Origin: Planctomycetota bacterium
Lineage (GTDB): Bacteria; Planctomycetota; SZUA-567; H5-PLA8
Assembly (NCBI GenBank): GCA_023150555.1
Contig: JAKLKQ010000053.1
Location: forward strand, 1 to 48,000
Length of the DNA: 48,000 nt
Reading direction: 5' to 3'
Shown: positions 38,709 to 47,831 of the stretch, one piece after another
Numbering within the stretch: position 1 is the first letter of the stretch
Layout: each line of letters opens with the position of its first letter
Position numbers and translations under genes: made by a program
Notes under the pieces: model-generated
Database searches by the model: none
Seen by the model: only the letters and a program-made list of their open reading frames with translations
Told to the model about the DNA's origin: nothing

Positions 38709-39314
38709 GTGGTCAAGAAGTTCTCAGGTCGTAAGCAGTCCAGCAAGGCAAAGAAGGAACGCAAGCCGCGCAAGCGCGGCGACGCGGGTTCCGTCTCCCC
38801 CAACGAGGCCGCCAAGATGCTCGCCGTTACCGGCGAGGCCGTGAAGCAGTGGATCTACAAGGGCGACCTGAAGGCGACCAAGCTCGAGAACGGCTACTGG
38901 CGCATACAGCACGAGGACCTGGCGCAGTACCTCAACATGCGCCAGAACGTGACGAAGTTCATTCACGCGGCGGTCGGGGATGCCGGCGTGGCAGGGCGCG
39001 TCGCGAGCGTGGCCGAGGCGCTGGGCTGCCGCGCCGAACCCGTGGGCGACGTGTCCGCCGCGTTGGCGAAGTTCCGCGAATCGGCCCCCGTGCTGGTGGT
39101 GGTGGACCTGCAGAGCTACCCGCAGGCGTGGAACCTGATCCGCCGCGTCCGCGGCACTTCGCGCTTCGGTTCGCCCAAAATCCTGCTGCTGGCCAGCGAG
39201 CAACTCAGCGAGATCGACGGCCGCCAGGCCGCGCGCTTCGGCCTGCAAGGCTGCCTCTTCCATCCGGTGGCCGAGGACGTGCTGACGACAGAGGTCAAGC
39301 GGCTGATTTCCTAG
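38709..39314 (+). CDS. HTH plus receiver-like regulatory protein
   Basis: A 201-residue protein. A Lys/Arg-rich start (GRKQSSKAKKERKPRKRG) leads into an excisionase/MerR-like HTH (SPNEAAKMLAVTGEAVKQWIYKGDLKATKLENGYWRI, about 30-65). The C-terminal half (about 88-200) has the strand-helix pattern of a receiver domain, with VLVVVDLQSYPQ where the phospho-Asp would be, then KILLLASEQLS and LFHPVAEDVL. The Lys normally seen near the end is replaced by a HP context, so phosphorylation is doubtful. GTG 38709 has GGAG upstream. A short perfect inverted repeat (GCCTTC-AA-GAAGGC, 38628-38641) lies 70 bp before it. It is a candidate DNA-binding regulator with a pseudo-receiver. Confidence 0.7.
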   Translation: MVKKFSGRKQSSKAKKERKPRKRGDAGSVSPNEAAKMLAVTGEAVKQWIYKGDLKATKLENGYWRIQHEDLAQYLNMRQNVTKFIHAAVGDAGVAGRVASVAEALGCRAEPVGDVSAALAKFRESAPVLVVVDLQSYPQAWNLIRRVRGTSRFGSPKILLLASEQLSEIDGRQAARFGLQGCLFHPVAEDVLTTEVKRLIS

Positions 39315-39353
39315 CAGGTTCTTTTTCGACGCACGGCTAGCCGCTCGAAGCCT

Positions 39354-40040
39354 TCAGCGCCGTTCGGGGTCCAGCCAGGCCGTCTTGCCGCATCCCTTGC
39401 ATTTGGCCAGGCCGCTGAGCGGAGAGGCGTTGCGGCGCCGCGCGGTTCCGGGCGAGATCGCCAGATTATGCGCGTGGCAATCGACGCAGGTCCACTGGGC
39501 GTACAGGTACCCGGTGTCGCTGGCCTGCCGCACGCGGGCTGAGACGATGCCGAACCGCGCTTTGCGCGTCCGGAGCAGGCGGTTGTTCAGCACCGTGCGG
39601 TGTTCGCCGCCCGCCACCACCACGTGATCGAAGAGCGGGTAGCCCAGGATCAGGCCGGCTTCCGCGACGTCCAGCGTCAGGTCCACGTCCTCGCGGCTGA
39701 TCTTCACCGAACCCGACGGGTGGTTGTGGACCAGGAACAGGGCGTGGGCGTGGTGCCGCACCGCCACGCCGAAGACGTCGCCGACGCGCACGAACATTCG
39801 GCTGTCGGACCCGATCGCCACCACCGACCAGGCCACCAGGCGGCACTTGCAGTCCAGCGCGCCCGCCACCATCACCTCGCGGTCCAGTTCGGCGAGGTGC
39901 TGGAAGCTGCGCGCGATGTCGGCGCTGCAGCGGATCGAAGGGCACTTGCCCGCGCCGACCCTGGCCTTGAGGTCGACGCCGTCCACCCATTCGAATTTCT
40001 GCTGGGCCGTCCTGGGCCGTCCGGCTCTTCGCGTCTTCAT
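39354..40040 (-). CDS. RadC-like JAMM-domain protein with C-terminal zinc ribbon
   Basis: A 228-residue protein. Residues 35-165 are a RadC-like JAB/MPN domain: a metal motif LVHNHPSG (H105, H107) with S109 and D118 of SREDVD, and a conserved EVMVAGALD (E55). After it a CVDC...CKGC motif (C185/C188, C214/C217) forms a zinc-ribbon-like end, which the family lacks. The N-terminal helix-hairpin segment of RadC is also absent. RadC-type proteins accompany mobile elements and DNA repair genes, but no substrate is agreed. Here it stands alone between a regulator and homospermidine synthase. Function unknown. Confidence 0.78.
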   Translation of the reverse strand: MKTRRAGRPRTAQQKFEWVDGVDLKARVGAGKCPSIRCSADIARSFQHLAELDREVMVAGALDCKCRLVAWSVVAIGSDSRMFVRVGDVFGVAVRHHAHALFLVHNHPSGSVKISREDVDLTLDVAEAGLILGYPLFDHVVVAGGEHRTVLNNRLLRTRKARFGIVSARVRQASDTGYLYAQWTCVDCHAHNLAISPGTARRRNASPLSGLAKCKGCGKTAWLDPERR

Positions 40041-40481
40041 CCGTTCGGTACGTCTCCTTGGCCTGCGATGGACCTACGCTGATGTATTACGCAGGGTTCA
40101 GGCCAATCTCTTTTGAAAAATCCCAATCTTCTAAACACCTTTTACGTATGAATTACGCAGCGGGCGCCTGTTTCTGGACAGGAAAGTTCGCGGATTCGGG
40201 TGCACCGCGCATGTGCAGGTGTGCACCATGCCCGAGTTTGGTGGCGGGCTGGCCGGCCAGGAAAAGCGCGCTGTACCGAAAGACAGGATGCAGGTTCTCA
40301 TAAGAGCCCAGGCGCCGGATCGTATCGGGAAGGGCGGGGCGGGCAACGGGAGGCCCTGGTCCGAGAGGAGCCGCGAAGTTTTCGGATTTCGGGGCTCAAA
40401 GTCTCTTGAAGAAAGCCTGCACGGGCGTAGGTTTTCACCCGTACCCAACTTTTTCGAGCGGCCGGAGTCACGGAGGCGTCC
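40041..40481. other. Intergenic region upstream of hss
   Basis: No credible gene. It contains an inverted pair, GGTGCAC (40199-40205) with GTGCACC (40221-40227), flanked by CGGG/CCCG, which can form a hairpin. Short AT-rich segments at 40090-40160 may hold promoters for the divergent flanking genes. I could not settle one. Confidence 0.4.
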
Positions 40482-41927
40482 ATGCAATTTGACGGCAAGA
40501 TCCTGGTCATCGGTCTGGGCGGCGTCTCGCGCTGCACCCTGCCGCTGCTGTTCAAGCACCTCAGGGTCCCGCCCAAGAACTACACGGTGATGGACTTCGA
40601 CGGGGTCGAGGCCGAGGTCCGCAAGGTCACGGGCGCCGGCGCCAAGTTCGTGAAGAACAAGGTCACGCGGGAGAACATGGGCGAGTTGCTGGGCCAGTAC
40701 GTCGGCAAGGGCGACCTCATCATCGACCTGGCCTGGAACATCGGCTGCAACGACATCGTGCAGTGGTGCCACGACCACGGCGTGCTGTACATCAACACCT
40801 CCGTCGAGCTCTGGGACCCCTACGAAGGCGCCGCCGACAAGCTGCCGCCCGACCGCACGCTCTACGTCCGCCACATGGCCATGCGCCGCATGATCGCAGG
40901 ATGGAAGAACCCCAAGGGCGCCACTGCGGTGCTCGACCACGGCGCGAACCCCGGCTTGGTGCAGCATTTCACCAAGCAGGCGCTGAAGGAGATCGGAGAG
41001 AAGTGGGTCAGCGAGCATCCCCACGGCGAGCGCCGCGAGAAGATCGAGCAGGCCCTGAAGTCCTCCGCCTGGAACCACCTCGCGCACCAGCTGGGCGTGA
41101 AGGTGATCCACATCAGCGAACGCGACACGCAACTCACCCGCGAGCCCAAGAAGCTCAACGAGTTCGTCAACACGTGGTCGATCGAGGGCTTCTACGAGGA
41201 AGGCACCGCGCCCGCCGAGATGGGCTGGGGCACCCACGAACGCACGCTCCCGCCCGGCGCGCACGTCCACAAGAGCGGCCCGGGCAACCAGATCTGCCTC
41301 GAGGCCTTCGGCATCAACACCTGGGTGCGCAGCTGGGTGCCCTGCGGCGAGATCACCGGCATGGTGGTGCGCCACGGCGAGTCGTTCAGCATCAGCGAGT
41401 TCCTGACGGTGCTCGAGAACGGCCACCCGGTCTACCGACCCACCGTCCACTACGCCTACTGCCCCTGCGACGCGGCGATCAACAGCCTCCACGAGCTGCG
41501 CATGCGCAACTACGAGATGCAGCCCGCGCTGCGCCTGATGAACGACGACATCACCGAAGGCCGCGACGAACTCGGCTGCCTGCTGATGGGCCACGACTAC
41601 AAGAGCTGGTGGATCGGCTCGCTGCTGGACATCGAGGAGACCCGCAGGCTGGTCCCCAACCAGAACGCCACGACGCTGCAGGTCGCCGCCTCGGTCCTGG
41701 CCGCCGTGCAGTGGATGATCCGCAATCCGAAGGAAGGCGTGCTGCTGCCCGACTACCTGCCGCACGAGGAGATCCTGCGCGACGCCAAGCCCTACCTCGG
41801 GCCCTTCTACAGCAAGCCCGTCGACTGGACGCCGCTCGACAACTGGACCGGCCTCGCCGCGCACGGCCGCAAGCCGGACGAGAAGGACGTCTGGCAGTTC
41901 GGCACCTTCCTGGCCCGCAGTCTGTAG
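40482..41927 (+). CDS. hss: Homospermidine synthase
   Basis: A 481-residue bacterial homospermidine synthase. Rossmann motif ILVIGLGGVSRCTLP (7-21), WNIGCNDIVQWCHDHGVLYINTSVELWDPY, DHGANPGLVQHFTKQAL and the C-terminal NQNATTLQVAASVLAAVQWM are typical of this family. The enzyme uses NAD to make homospermidine from putrescine, or from spermidine plus putrescine. Homospermidine is a main polyamine in several Alphaproteobacteria and other bacteria. It converges on the sugar kinase gene; no terminator-like hairpin is clear in the 77-bp gap. Confidence 0.88.
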   Translation: MQFDGKILVIGLGGVSRCTLPLLFKHLRVPPKNYTVMDFDGVEAEVRKVTGAGAKFVKNKVTRENMGELLGQYVGKGDLIIDLAWNIGCNDIVQWCHDHGVLYINTSVELWDPYEGAADKLPPDRTLYVRHMAMRRMIAGWKNPKGATAVLDHGANPGLVQHFTKQALKEIGEKWVSEHPHGERREKIEQALKSSAWNHLAHQLGVKVIHISERDTQLTREPKKLNEFVNTWSIEGFYEEGTAPAEMGWGTHERTLPPGAHVHKSGPGNQICLEAFGINTWVRSWVPCGEITGMVVRHGESFSISEFLTVLENGHPVYRPTVHYAYCPCDAAINSLHELRMRNYEMQPALRLMNDDITEGRDELGCLLMGHDYKSWWIGSLLDIEETRRLVPNQNATTLQVAASVLAAVQWMIRNPKEGVLLPDYLPHEEILRDAKPYLGPFYSKPVDWTPLDNWTGLAAHGRKPDEKDVWQFGTFLARSL

Positions 41928-42004
41928 CGTTGCGGCTCTTTTCAAGCTGCACTTCGTTGCGCTGCGCTTGCCGTAGCCTTTGCCAGCGCCCGCGTTGAAG
42001 AGCG

Positions 42005-42973
42005 CTAAACCGGAATCCCCGCCTTCTCGAAGGCCAAGCGTGCGGCGCCGATCAGCCCCGCGTCGTCGCCGAGCTTGGCCTCGACGAGCTTGCTCGCCTT
42101 CCAGATCGGCTGGTAGGCGCGGTTCTTGCCCAGCCGCGCGCGCACGCGGTCGAAGAGGATCGGGCCGGCCAGCGCCAGCCCGCCGCCGTAGATCACGCAA
42201 CTGGGATTGAGCGCGTTGATCAGCGAGCCCGTGCCCGCGGCCAGATAGTCGCAGGTGCGGTCCAGGCACAAGTTGGCGAGCGTGTCGCCTTCGCGCGCGG
42301 CGTCGCAAAGCGCCTGCGCGGTGAGTTTCTCGAGGTCCCCGCCGCACTTCTTATAAAGGAGGCTCTCCTTGCCCTTCTTGCCGGCGGCCTGCACGGCCTC
42401 GCGGGCGTCGCGCGCCGCGGCGTTGGCCGACGCGTGGGCCTCGAAGCAGCCGATGCACCCGCAGGCGCAGGGGCGCCCGTTGAGGTCCACGCAGATGTGC
42501 CCGATCTCGGTGCTGTTGCTGACGCCGTGGTAGACCTGCCCCCCGATGACGAGCCCGCCGCCGATGCCGGTGCCCAGGGTCAGCATCAGGACCACGGCCT
42601 CGCCGCGCCCGGCGCCCTGCCAGGACTCGCCCAGCGCGTGCAGGTTGGCGTCGTTGTCGGCGGCGGCCGGCAGGCCGGTGCGTTCGGACAGGCGCGGGCA
42701 GAGCGGGAAGCCGGCGCTGTCGGGGATGTTCACGGCGGCGCTGTGCATCACGCCGGTGACGGGGTCGGGCGTGCCGGGGGTGCCCAGGCCGATGCCGCAG
42801 GTCTGGGGCCCGCGCACCTTGCCGACCAGTTCGGCCATGCGCGCGACGACCTTCTCGAAGCCTTCGGCCGCGCGGGTCTCGATCTTGTCGCGCGCCTGGA
42901 TCTTCCCGTCCTGGCCCACGCGGGCGGCGCGGATGTTGGTGCCTCCCAGGTCGATGGCGACGACGTCTTTCAT
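42005..42973 (-). CDS. ROK-family sugar kinase, probable glucokinase
   Basis: A 322-residue ROK kinase. ATP-binding DLGGTNIRAARV at the N-terminus, phosphate motif LTLGTGIGGGLVIGG, catalytic base Asp in ADNDANLHALGE, and the zinc-binding CACGCIGCFEAHAS (Cys and a preceding His in STEIGHICVDL). The sequence suits a glucokinase or related hexose kinase; substrate specificity cannot be read by eye. It is 19 bp after the HAD gene and shares its direction, so phosphate transfer on a sugar by both products is likely. Confidence 0.87.
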   Translation of the reverse strand: MKDVVAIDLGGTNIRAARVGQDGKIQARDKIETRAAEGFEKVVARMAELVGKVRGPQTCGIGLGTPGTPDPVTGVMHSAAVNIPDSAGFPLCPRLSERTGLPAAADNDANLHALGESWQGAGRGEAVVLMLTLGTGIGGGLVIGGQVYHGVSNSTEIGHICVDLNGRPCACGCIGCFEAHASANAAARDAREAVQAAGKKGKESLLYKKCGGDLEKLTAQALCDAAREGDTLANLCLDRTCDYLAAGTGSLINALNPSCVIYGGGLALAGPILFDRVRARLGKNRAYQPIWKASKLVEAKLGDDAGLIGAARLAFEKAGIPV

Positions 42974-42992
42974 GCAACGTCCTTTCGTGCGT

Positions 42993-43670
42993 TCAGGAAA
43001 GAAATGCGTCCAGTGCGGCGACGTCGGGCACGATCACGTCGGCCCCGGCTTCGCGCAGCTTTTCTTCGGGCTGGGTGGTCAGGATGCCGATGGCGACGAG
43101 GCCGGCGGCCTTGGCCGAGTGGACACCGGCGGCGCTGTCTTCGACGGCGGCGACGTCGCTTGGCACGGCGGCCATTTTCACGCGCGGGAGCCGGTTCAGT
43201 TTCTCGACGCCCTTCGCGTACGGTTCGGGGTGCGGCTTGGGGTGGGTGACGTCGTCGACGGCCACGATCAGGTCGAAGTGCGCGCGCGCGCCGCCCTGTT
43301 CGAGCACCTTGGTCAGGAGCACGCGGGTGGACATCGAGACGACGCCCAGCGGAATGCAGGGGCTCAGGCGCGCGGTCAGGGCGCGGATGCCGGGAAAGAG
43401 CAAGTCGGTGCCTTCGACCATCCGCAGAAAGGCTTCGATCTTTTGGACCTGCATCGCGTCGACCTGGGCCTGGGTCCAGCCCAGACCGCGTTCCTGCGAG
43501 AGGCCGTGGAAGATGGCCTGGTCGGTGGCGTGGATCCAGTGTTTCACGAAGTCGTCGCGGGTCAGGTGCTGGCCGTGGTCCTGCAGCACAGCGTTGTAGC
43601 TGGCCAGCTGCAGGGTGCTGGAGCTGGCCAGTACGCCGTCGAAGTCGAAGAGCACGCCGCGGAAATCCAT
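42993..43670 (-). CDS. HAD-superfamily phosphatase / beta-phosphoglucomutase-like
   Basis: A 225-residue HAD protein. Catalytic DFDGVL (D9, D11), the helical cap segment after it, motif II in LGVVSMSTR, Lys in DDVTHPKPHPEPY and the acidic motif IV in AVEDSAAGVHSAKAAGL. The layout matches the phosphoglycolate phosphatase / beta-phosphoglucomutase group (subclass I cap). ATG 43670 follows GGGACGG; the upstream TTG at 43682 is in frame but has no better site. It precedes the sugar kinase in an apparent two-gene unit, so a sugar phosphate is the expected substrate. Confidence 0.85.
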   Translation of the reverse strand: MDFRGVLFDFDGVLASSSTLQLASYNAVLQDHGQHLTRDDFVKHWIHATDQAIFHGLSQERGLGWTQAQVDAMQVQKIEAFLRMVEGTDLLFPGIRALTARLSPCIPLGVVSMSTRVLLTKVLEQGGARAHFDLIVAVDDVTHPKPHPEPYAKGVEKLNRLPRVKMAAVPSDVAAVEDSAAGVHSAKAAGLVAIGILTTQPEEKLREAGADVIVPDVAALDAFLS

Positions 43671-43798
43671 GGTCCGTCCCAAGAAGGTGGCTGCAAACCG
43701 CCCATCTTGCCCGAAAATCGCCGCGCGTCATGCGCAATTGCGCTGGCCCCGCCAACCGGTACACTCCTTTTTTCTATTCCGAAAGCGAGGAGCCGCCC

Positions 43799-46774
43799 TT
43801 GAAGAACGCACAGCCCGAGCCGCTGCTGAAGGCCGGCGACGTACGCCACGGCTTCGCCGTCACGCGCGTTACGCCCCTGCGAAACCTGCGCGCGGTCGCG
43901 TACGAACTCGAACACCAGGCCACCGGCGCGAAGGTCCTGCACCTGCACAGCGGCGACGCCGAGAACCTCTTCTCGGTCGCCTTCCGCACGCCGCCGCCGG
44001 ACGACACGGGCGTGCCGCACATCCTCGAGCACAGCGTGCTGGGCGGCAGCCGAAAGTTCCCGGTGAAGGACCCCTTCGTCGAGATGATCAAGATGAGCAT
44101 GGCGACGTTCATCAACGCCATGACGTACTCGGACAAGACCGTCTACCCGGTGGCCAGCAACGTGCGGCAGGACTTCTACAACCTCGCCGAAGTCTACATG
44201 GACGCCGTCTTCGACCCGCTGATCAAGGAGACGACGCTGAAGCAGGAAGGCCACCACCTCGAGTTCGCCGAGAAGAACAACCCCGAGAGCCCCCTCGTCG
44301 TGAAGGGCATCGTCTTCAACGAGATGAAGGGCGCCTACAGCAGCGCCGACCAGTTGGTCGGGCGCGAGTCCTTCCGCGGCCTGTTTCCCGACACCGCCTA
44401 CGGCAAGGACAGCGGCGGCGACCCCGAGCACATCCCCGAACTGACGTACCCGCGCTTCAAGGGCTTCTACGACACGCTGTACCACCCCAGCAACGGCTAC
44501 TTCTTCCTCTACGGCGACATCCCGACCGTGGACCACCTCGCGTTCCTGGAGCCGCGCCTGGCGCGCTTCAAGAAGGCCGAGATCGACACGAAGATCGGGC
44601 GCCAGCCGCGCTGGAAGCAGCCGCGCATCCGCAAGGAGCGCTTCTCCATCGGCAAGAACGAGAGCGCCAAGGGCAAGGCCTACCTGACCGTCAACTGGCT
44701 GGCCGGCGACGGCACCGACGCCGAGGAGGTGATGGCCTTCCACGTGCTCGACTACGTGCTGCTGGGCAACGCCGCCGCGCCCCTGCGCAAGGCGCTGATC
44801 GACAGCAAGCTGGGCGAGGACCTTACGCATTGCGGCTACAGTGCCGGGCACCTGGAAAGCACCTTCGACGTGGGGCTGAAGGGCAGCGAACCCGACCGCA
44901 TGGACGCCCTCCTGGACCTGGTGCTGTCCACGCTGCGCAAGATCGCCGCCGACGGCATCCCCAAGGACAAGGTCGAGGCCGCCTTCCACCAGCTCGCCTA
45001 CCGCTACCTCGAGATCCAGTCGATGTTCCCGCTGTGGCTGATGGACCGTGCCTACGCCACCTGGATCTACGGCGCCGACCCGCTGGTCTTCCTGCGCGCC
45101 GACGAGATCCTGGAAGCGCTGCGCAAGAAGGTCGCCGAGCAGCCCGGCTACCTGGAGAAGATCATCCGCGAGCGCCTGATCGAGAACCCGCACCGCATCG
45201 CCATCGCCTTCGTCCCCGACGCCAAGCTGCAGGACGAGAAGGACGCCAAGTTCGCCAAGCGCATGGCCGAGAAGAAGGCCGCGCTCACGCCGGACGACAA
45301 GGCCCGCATCGTGAAGGAGGCCGAGGAACTGGAGGCGATGCAGAGCGCACCGAACAGCCCCGAGGCCCTCGCCACGCTGCCGCAGCTGAAGGTCAGCGAC
45401 CTGCCGCTCAAGCCCAAGCACATCCCCACCACCGTCGAGAAGCTCGACGGCGGATGGACCTTCCTCCGCAACGACGTCTTCGCCAACGGCGTCAACTACC
45501 TGCGCTTCAACGTGGACCTGGCCGGCCTGCCCGTCGAGCTCTACCCGTACCTGGGGCTCTACGGAGACTTCGTCGGCAAACTCGGCGCCGCCGGACAGGA
45601 CTACCTCAAGATCGCCGAACGCATCGCCGCGCACACCGGCGGCGTGGGCTTCAGCGCTGGCGCGCACACCAACTACACCGACCCCAATAGCTGCCTACTG
45701 CTGGGCACCTTCTCCCTGAAGGCGCTCGACGGGAAGATCGCCGACGCCCTGGGCGTCCTGCACGACCTGCTCTTTGCGCTCGACCCGCGCGACGAGGCGC
45801 GCCTGAAGGACGTGCTGGTGCAGGCCCGCGCCGCGCACCGCAGTTCGCTGGTCGAGAGCGGCCTGTGGCTGGCGCTGCGCCACGCTTCGCGCGGGCTGAA
45901 TCCGATCTGCCACATCGGCGAGGCGCTGGGCGGGATTCCGCAGACGCACCTGGTCGAGGACCTCGCCGGGCACTTCGCCGAACGCAAGGAGACGCTGATC
46001 GCCAAGACCGTGGCCGTGCGCGACTTCCTGCTCAACCGCCGCCGCTGGACCGTCAGCTTCACGGGCTCGGAAAGCGTCCAGGCCACGGTGAAGAAGACGC
46101 TCTCGCAGTGGGCCGCGAAGATGAAGGACGAACCGATCGCACCCGTGCCGACGGGCTTCACCGCGCCTGCCGCGCCGCGCCGCGAAGGCCTGGCCGTGCC
46201 GGCGGAGGTCGCCTTCTGCGCCGAGATGCTGCCCGCGCACCACGTCTCGCATCCCGACGCGCAGCTATTGGGCGTCGCCAGCCGCGTGCTGAGCCTGGGC
46301 TACATGTGGGAGGAAGTGCGCATCAAGGGCGGCGCGTACGGCGGCGGCTGCGGCTTCAACGGCGGCGACCTGACCTGGAACTTCTACTCGTACCGCGACC
46401 CGAACGTGAAGAAGACGCTCGACACCTTCCACGGGTTGCTGGACTACCTGCGCAAAACCGAGTGGTCCAAGGAGGACATCGACCGCGCCATCATCGGCTC
46501 GGCGAAGGACGGCGAACGCCCCATCCGCCCCGGCGCGGCCACCGGCGGCGCGCTGATGCGCCACGTGCTGGGCGACACGAAGGAGCTGCGCGAGGCGCGC
46601 CACGCGGCGGTGCTGCGCGCGACGCCGAAGGAGGTCAAGCGCGCCGCGCTGCAGCTGCTCGAGGCCAACCTGGCGAAGGGCAGCGTCTGCGTGGTCTCCG
46701 GCCGCGACAAGCTGGAGGCGGCCAACAAGGATATGCCCGGCGCCGAGTTGACCATCGAGGATGTGATGAAGTAA
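43799..46774 (+). CDS. M16 metallopeptidase, presequence-protease (PreP/Cym1) type
   Basis: A 991-residue zinc peptidase of the single-chain M16C type. The inverted zinc motif HILEH (HxxEH) is in PHILEHSVLGGS, the third ligand region is FNEMKGAYSS, and the M16C-associated domain lies in the middle. The C-terminal homologous half lacks the zinc motif, as in the family. TTG 43799 has GGAG six bases upstream; an in-frame ATG at 43730 has no such site. There is no signal peptide, so it is probably cytosolic, degrading short unfolded peptides. No operon partner. The size is close to known PreP (about 970-1000). Confidence 0.89.
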   Translation: MKNAQPEPLLKAGDVRHGFAVTRVTPLRNLRAVAYELEHQATGAKVLHLHSGDAENLFSVAFRTPPPDDTGVPHILEHSVLGGSRKFPVKDPFVEMIKMSMATFINAMTYSDKTVYPVASNVRQDFYNLAEVYMDAVFDPLIKETTLKQEGHHLEFAEKNNPESPLVVKGIVFNEMKGAYSSADQLVGRESFRGLFPDTAYGKDSGGDPEHIPELTYPRFKGFYDTLYHPSNGYFFLYGDIPTVDHLAFLEPRLARFKKAEIDTKIGRQPRWKQPRIRKERFSIGKNESAKGKAYLTVNWLAGDGTDAEEVMAFHVLDYVLLGNAAAPLRKALIDSKLGEDLTHCGYSAGHLESTFDVGLKGSEPDRMDALLDLVLSTLRKIAADGIPKDKVEAAFHQLAYRYLEIQSMFPLWLMDRAYATWIYGADPLVFLRADEILEALRKKVAEQPGYLEKIIRERLIENPHRIAIAFVPDAKLQDEKDAKFAKRMAEKKAALTPDDKARIVKEAEELEAMQSAPNSPEALATLPQLKVSDLPLKPKHIPTTVEKLDGGWTFLRNDVFANGVNYLRFNVDLAGLPVELYPYLGLYGDFVGKLGAAGQDYLKIAERIAAHTGGVGFSAGAHTNYTDPNSCLLLGTFSLKALDGKIADALGVLHDLLFALDPRDEARLKDVLVQARAAHRSSLVESGLWLALRHASRGLNPICHIGEALGGIPQTHLVEDLAGHFAERKETLIAKTVAVRDFLLNRRRWTVSFTGSESVQATVKKTLSQWAAKMKDEPIAPVPTGFTAPAAPRREGLAVPAEVAFCAEMLPAHHVSHPDAQLLGVASRVLSLGYMWEEVRIKGGAYGGGCGFNGGDLTWNFYSYRDPNVKKTLDTFHGLLDYLRKTEWSKEDIDRAIIGSAKDGERPIRPGAATGGALMRHVLGDTKELREARHAAVLRATPKEVKRAALQLLEANLAKGSVCVVSGRDKLEAANKDMPGAELTIEDVMK

Positions 46775-46849
46775 GCCGATTCCGGATTGTATAAGGAAAG
46801 CGTTCAAGGCCTTTTTTAACTGTTTGAGAAGTCGCCGCGAGGAGTGACT

Positions 46850-47233
46850 ATGTGTTTTAGAGTAATTAAGCTGGAAGTAAAAGGATTGGATTCTTCGTGT
46901 GGCGCTGAGGGTTCGTTTGAAGTTGTATTGCACGGTATAGATTGCGTGGACGAACGTTGCTCGAATGCAAGTGCGAAGTGTTTGTTTGAAGAGAAGCGCC
47001 GGTTCCCTGTGCCGACAATTGAAGGGGGTGTTATCATCTTAACGATTCAGAGTGAAGAGTCCGCAAGTTCAAGCCGTTTTATTTACACTAATGAGGAAGC
47101 CAGGGAAAAGGTTAAGGCGCGCCTGATCAATGAGTATGGTTCAGACTTTAAAACCGTGCTTTGGTGTACTGGGGCTGGAGCGGGTACCATTAAATTCAAT
47201 AAGGGAGATGTATACCATTTAATGCCGGAGTAG
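46850..47233 (+). CDS. Unknown small protein, AT-richer than its surroundings
   Basis: A 127-residue protein without recognisable family. It is Cys-bearing (MCFRV, SSCGAEG, DCVDERCSNASAKC, VLWCTGAG) and has alternating strands (VIILTIQSE, TIKFNKGDVYHL). ATG 46850 lies five bases after GGAG; GTG at 46844 is in frame. The coding sequence uses many A/T-ending codons, unlike the adjacent M16 gene, which suggests recent transfer or weak selection. The Cys cluster could bind a metal, but spacing matches no known motif. A real gene is likely from the good start site and length of frame. Confidence 0.5.
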   Translation: MCFRVIKLEVKGLDSSCGAEGSFEVVLHGIDCVDERCSNASAKCLFEEKRRFPVPTIEGGVIILTIQSEESASSSRFIYTNEEAREKVKARLINEYGSDFKTVLWCTGAGAGTIKFNKGDVYHLMPE

Positions 47234-47321
47234 GAAGGTGTTGCCGCATTATCAGGCGATATGGACAGGATATATTAGTGTCGCCCTCAAGCTTGCGAGA
47301 TGCCTCCGCGAAGCAAATCCC

Positions 47322-47349
47322 GAAACCAGAAACTCGAAACCTGAAACTT
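47322..47349 (+). repeat. Four-unit heptad array GAAACNN
   Basis: GAAAC occurs at 47322, 47329, 47336 and 47343, exactly 7 bp apart, with variable two-base spacers (CA, TC, CT, TT). It is too short and too regular for a CRISPR. Confidence 0.6.
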
Positions 47350-47508
47350 TCTTCTATGGGTGGGCGGCCGTAGGCCGCAAGAGGTCTGTTCCATAGACTT
47401 ACGCAAAGCGTTAGACTGACTTATATGGATAGATACCCGAACGTCTTTTCCGATGCAGCTTGTGAGCCCCCAACCTTACGTGCTCTTTCAGGATGCCTTG
47501 CTCATGTG

Positions 47509-47644
47509 GCGCGGGACTCCGTGCCCGCGCTCAGCCGCACGAAGGGGCTCGTAGCCTAAGTCGTGCGCGGTGTCCGATGGGCCTCGCACAGGGCCTCACC
47601 GGCCACGCCCCGTCATTGACTGGTGGCGGGCAGGGACGCCCGCC
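47509..47644. repeat. Two GC-rich hairpins
   Basis: GCGCGGG (47509-47515) pairs with CCCGCGC (47524-47530) around an 8-nt loop, and GGCGGGC (47625-47631) pairs with GCCCGCC (47638-47644) around AGGGAC. They resemble REP-type stem-loops and lie between the two heptad arrays. Function unknown. Confidence 0.4.
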
Positions 47645-47831
47645 CCACACGTCCTTCGCTGCTCCTTTGGGTCAGGAAGGCGTGGGTGCTGGTCGGCAAT
47701 GGCTTGCTTTGGTGTTCCCCAGTCGGTGAGGTGTCTTTCGCCACGCGCTATCGCGTTCTTCGTTGCTTGCCGGTGTAACGAAGTGGCCTTCGCGGTCGTT
47801 TTTCCTTTTGCTGTTTTTCAGATTTTTTGCT

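Noticed and set aside
40131..42347. 738-residue minus-strand frame opposite hss
   Set aside because: Covers homospermidine synthase in antisense; no motifs of its own. Its first part is the sugar kinase C-terminus read in the wrong frame.
43562..45667. 701-residue minus-strand frame opposite the M16 gene
   Set aside because: Shadow of the peptidase; Val/Asp/His-rich without family features.
47322..47349. Possible CRISPR array
   Set aside because: Units are 7 bp with no spacers of normal size, and no cas genes are in the window.
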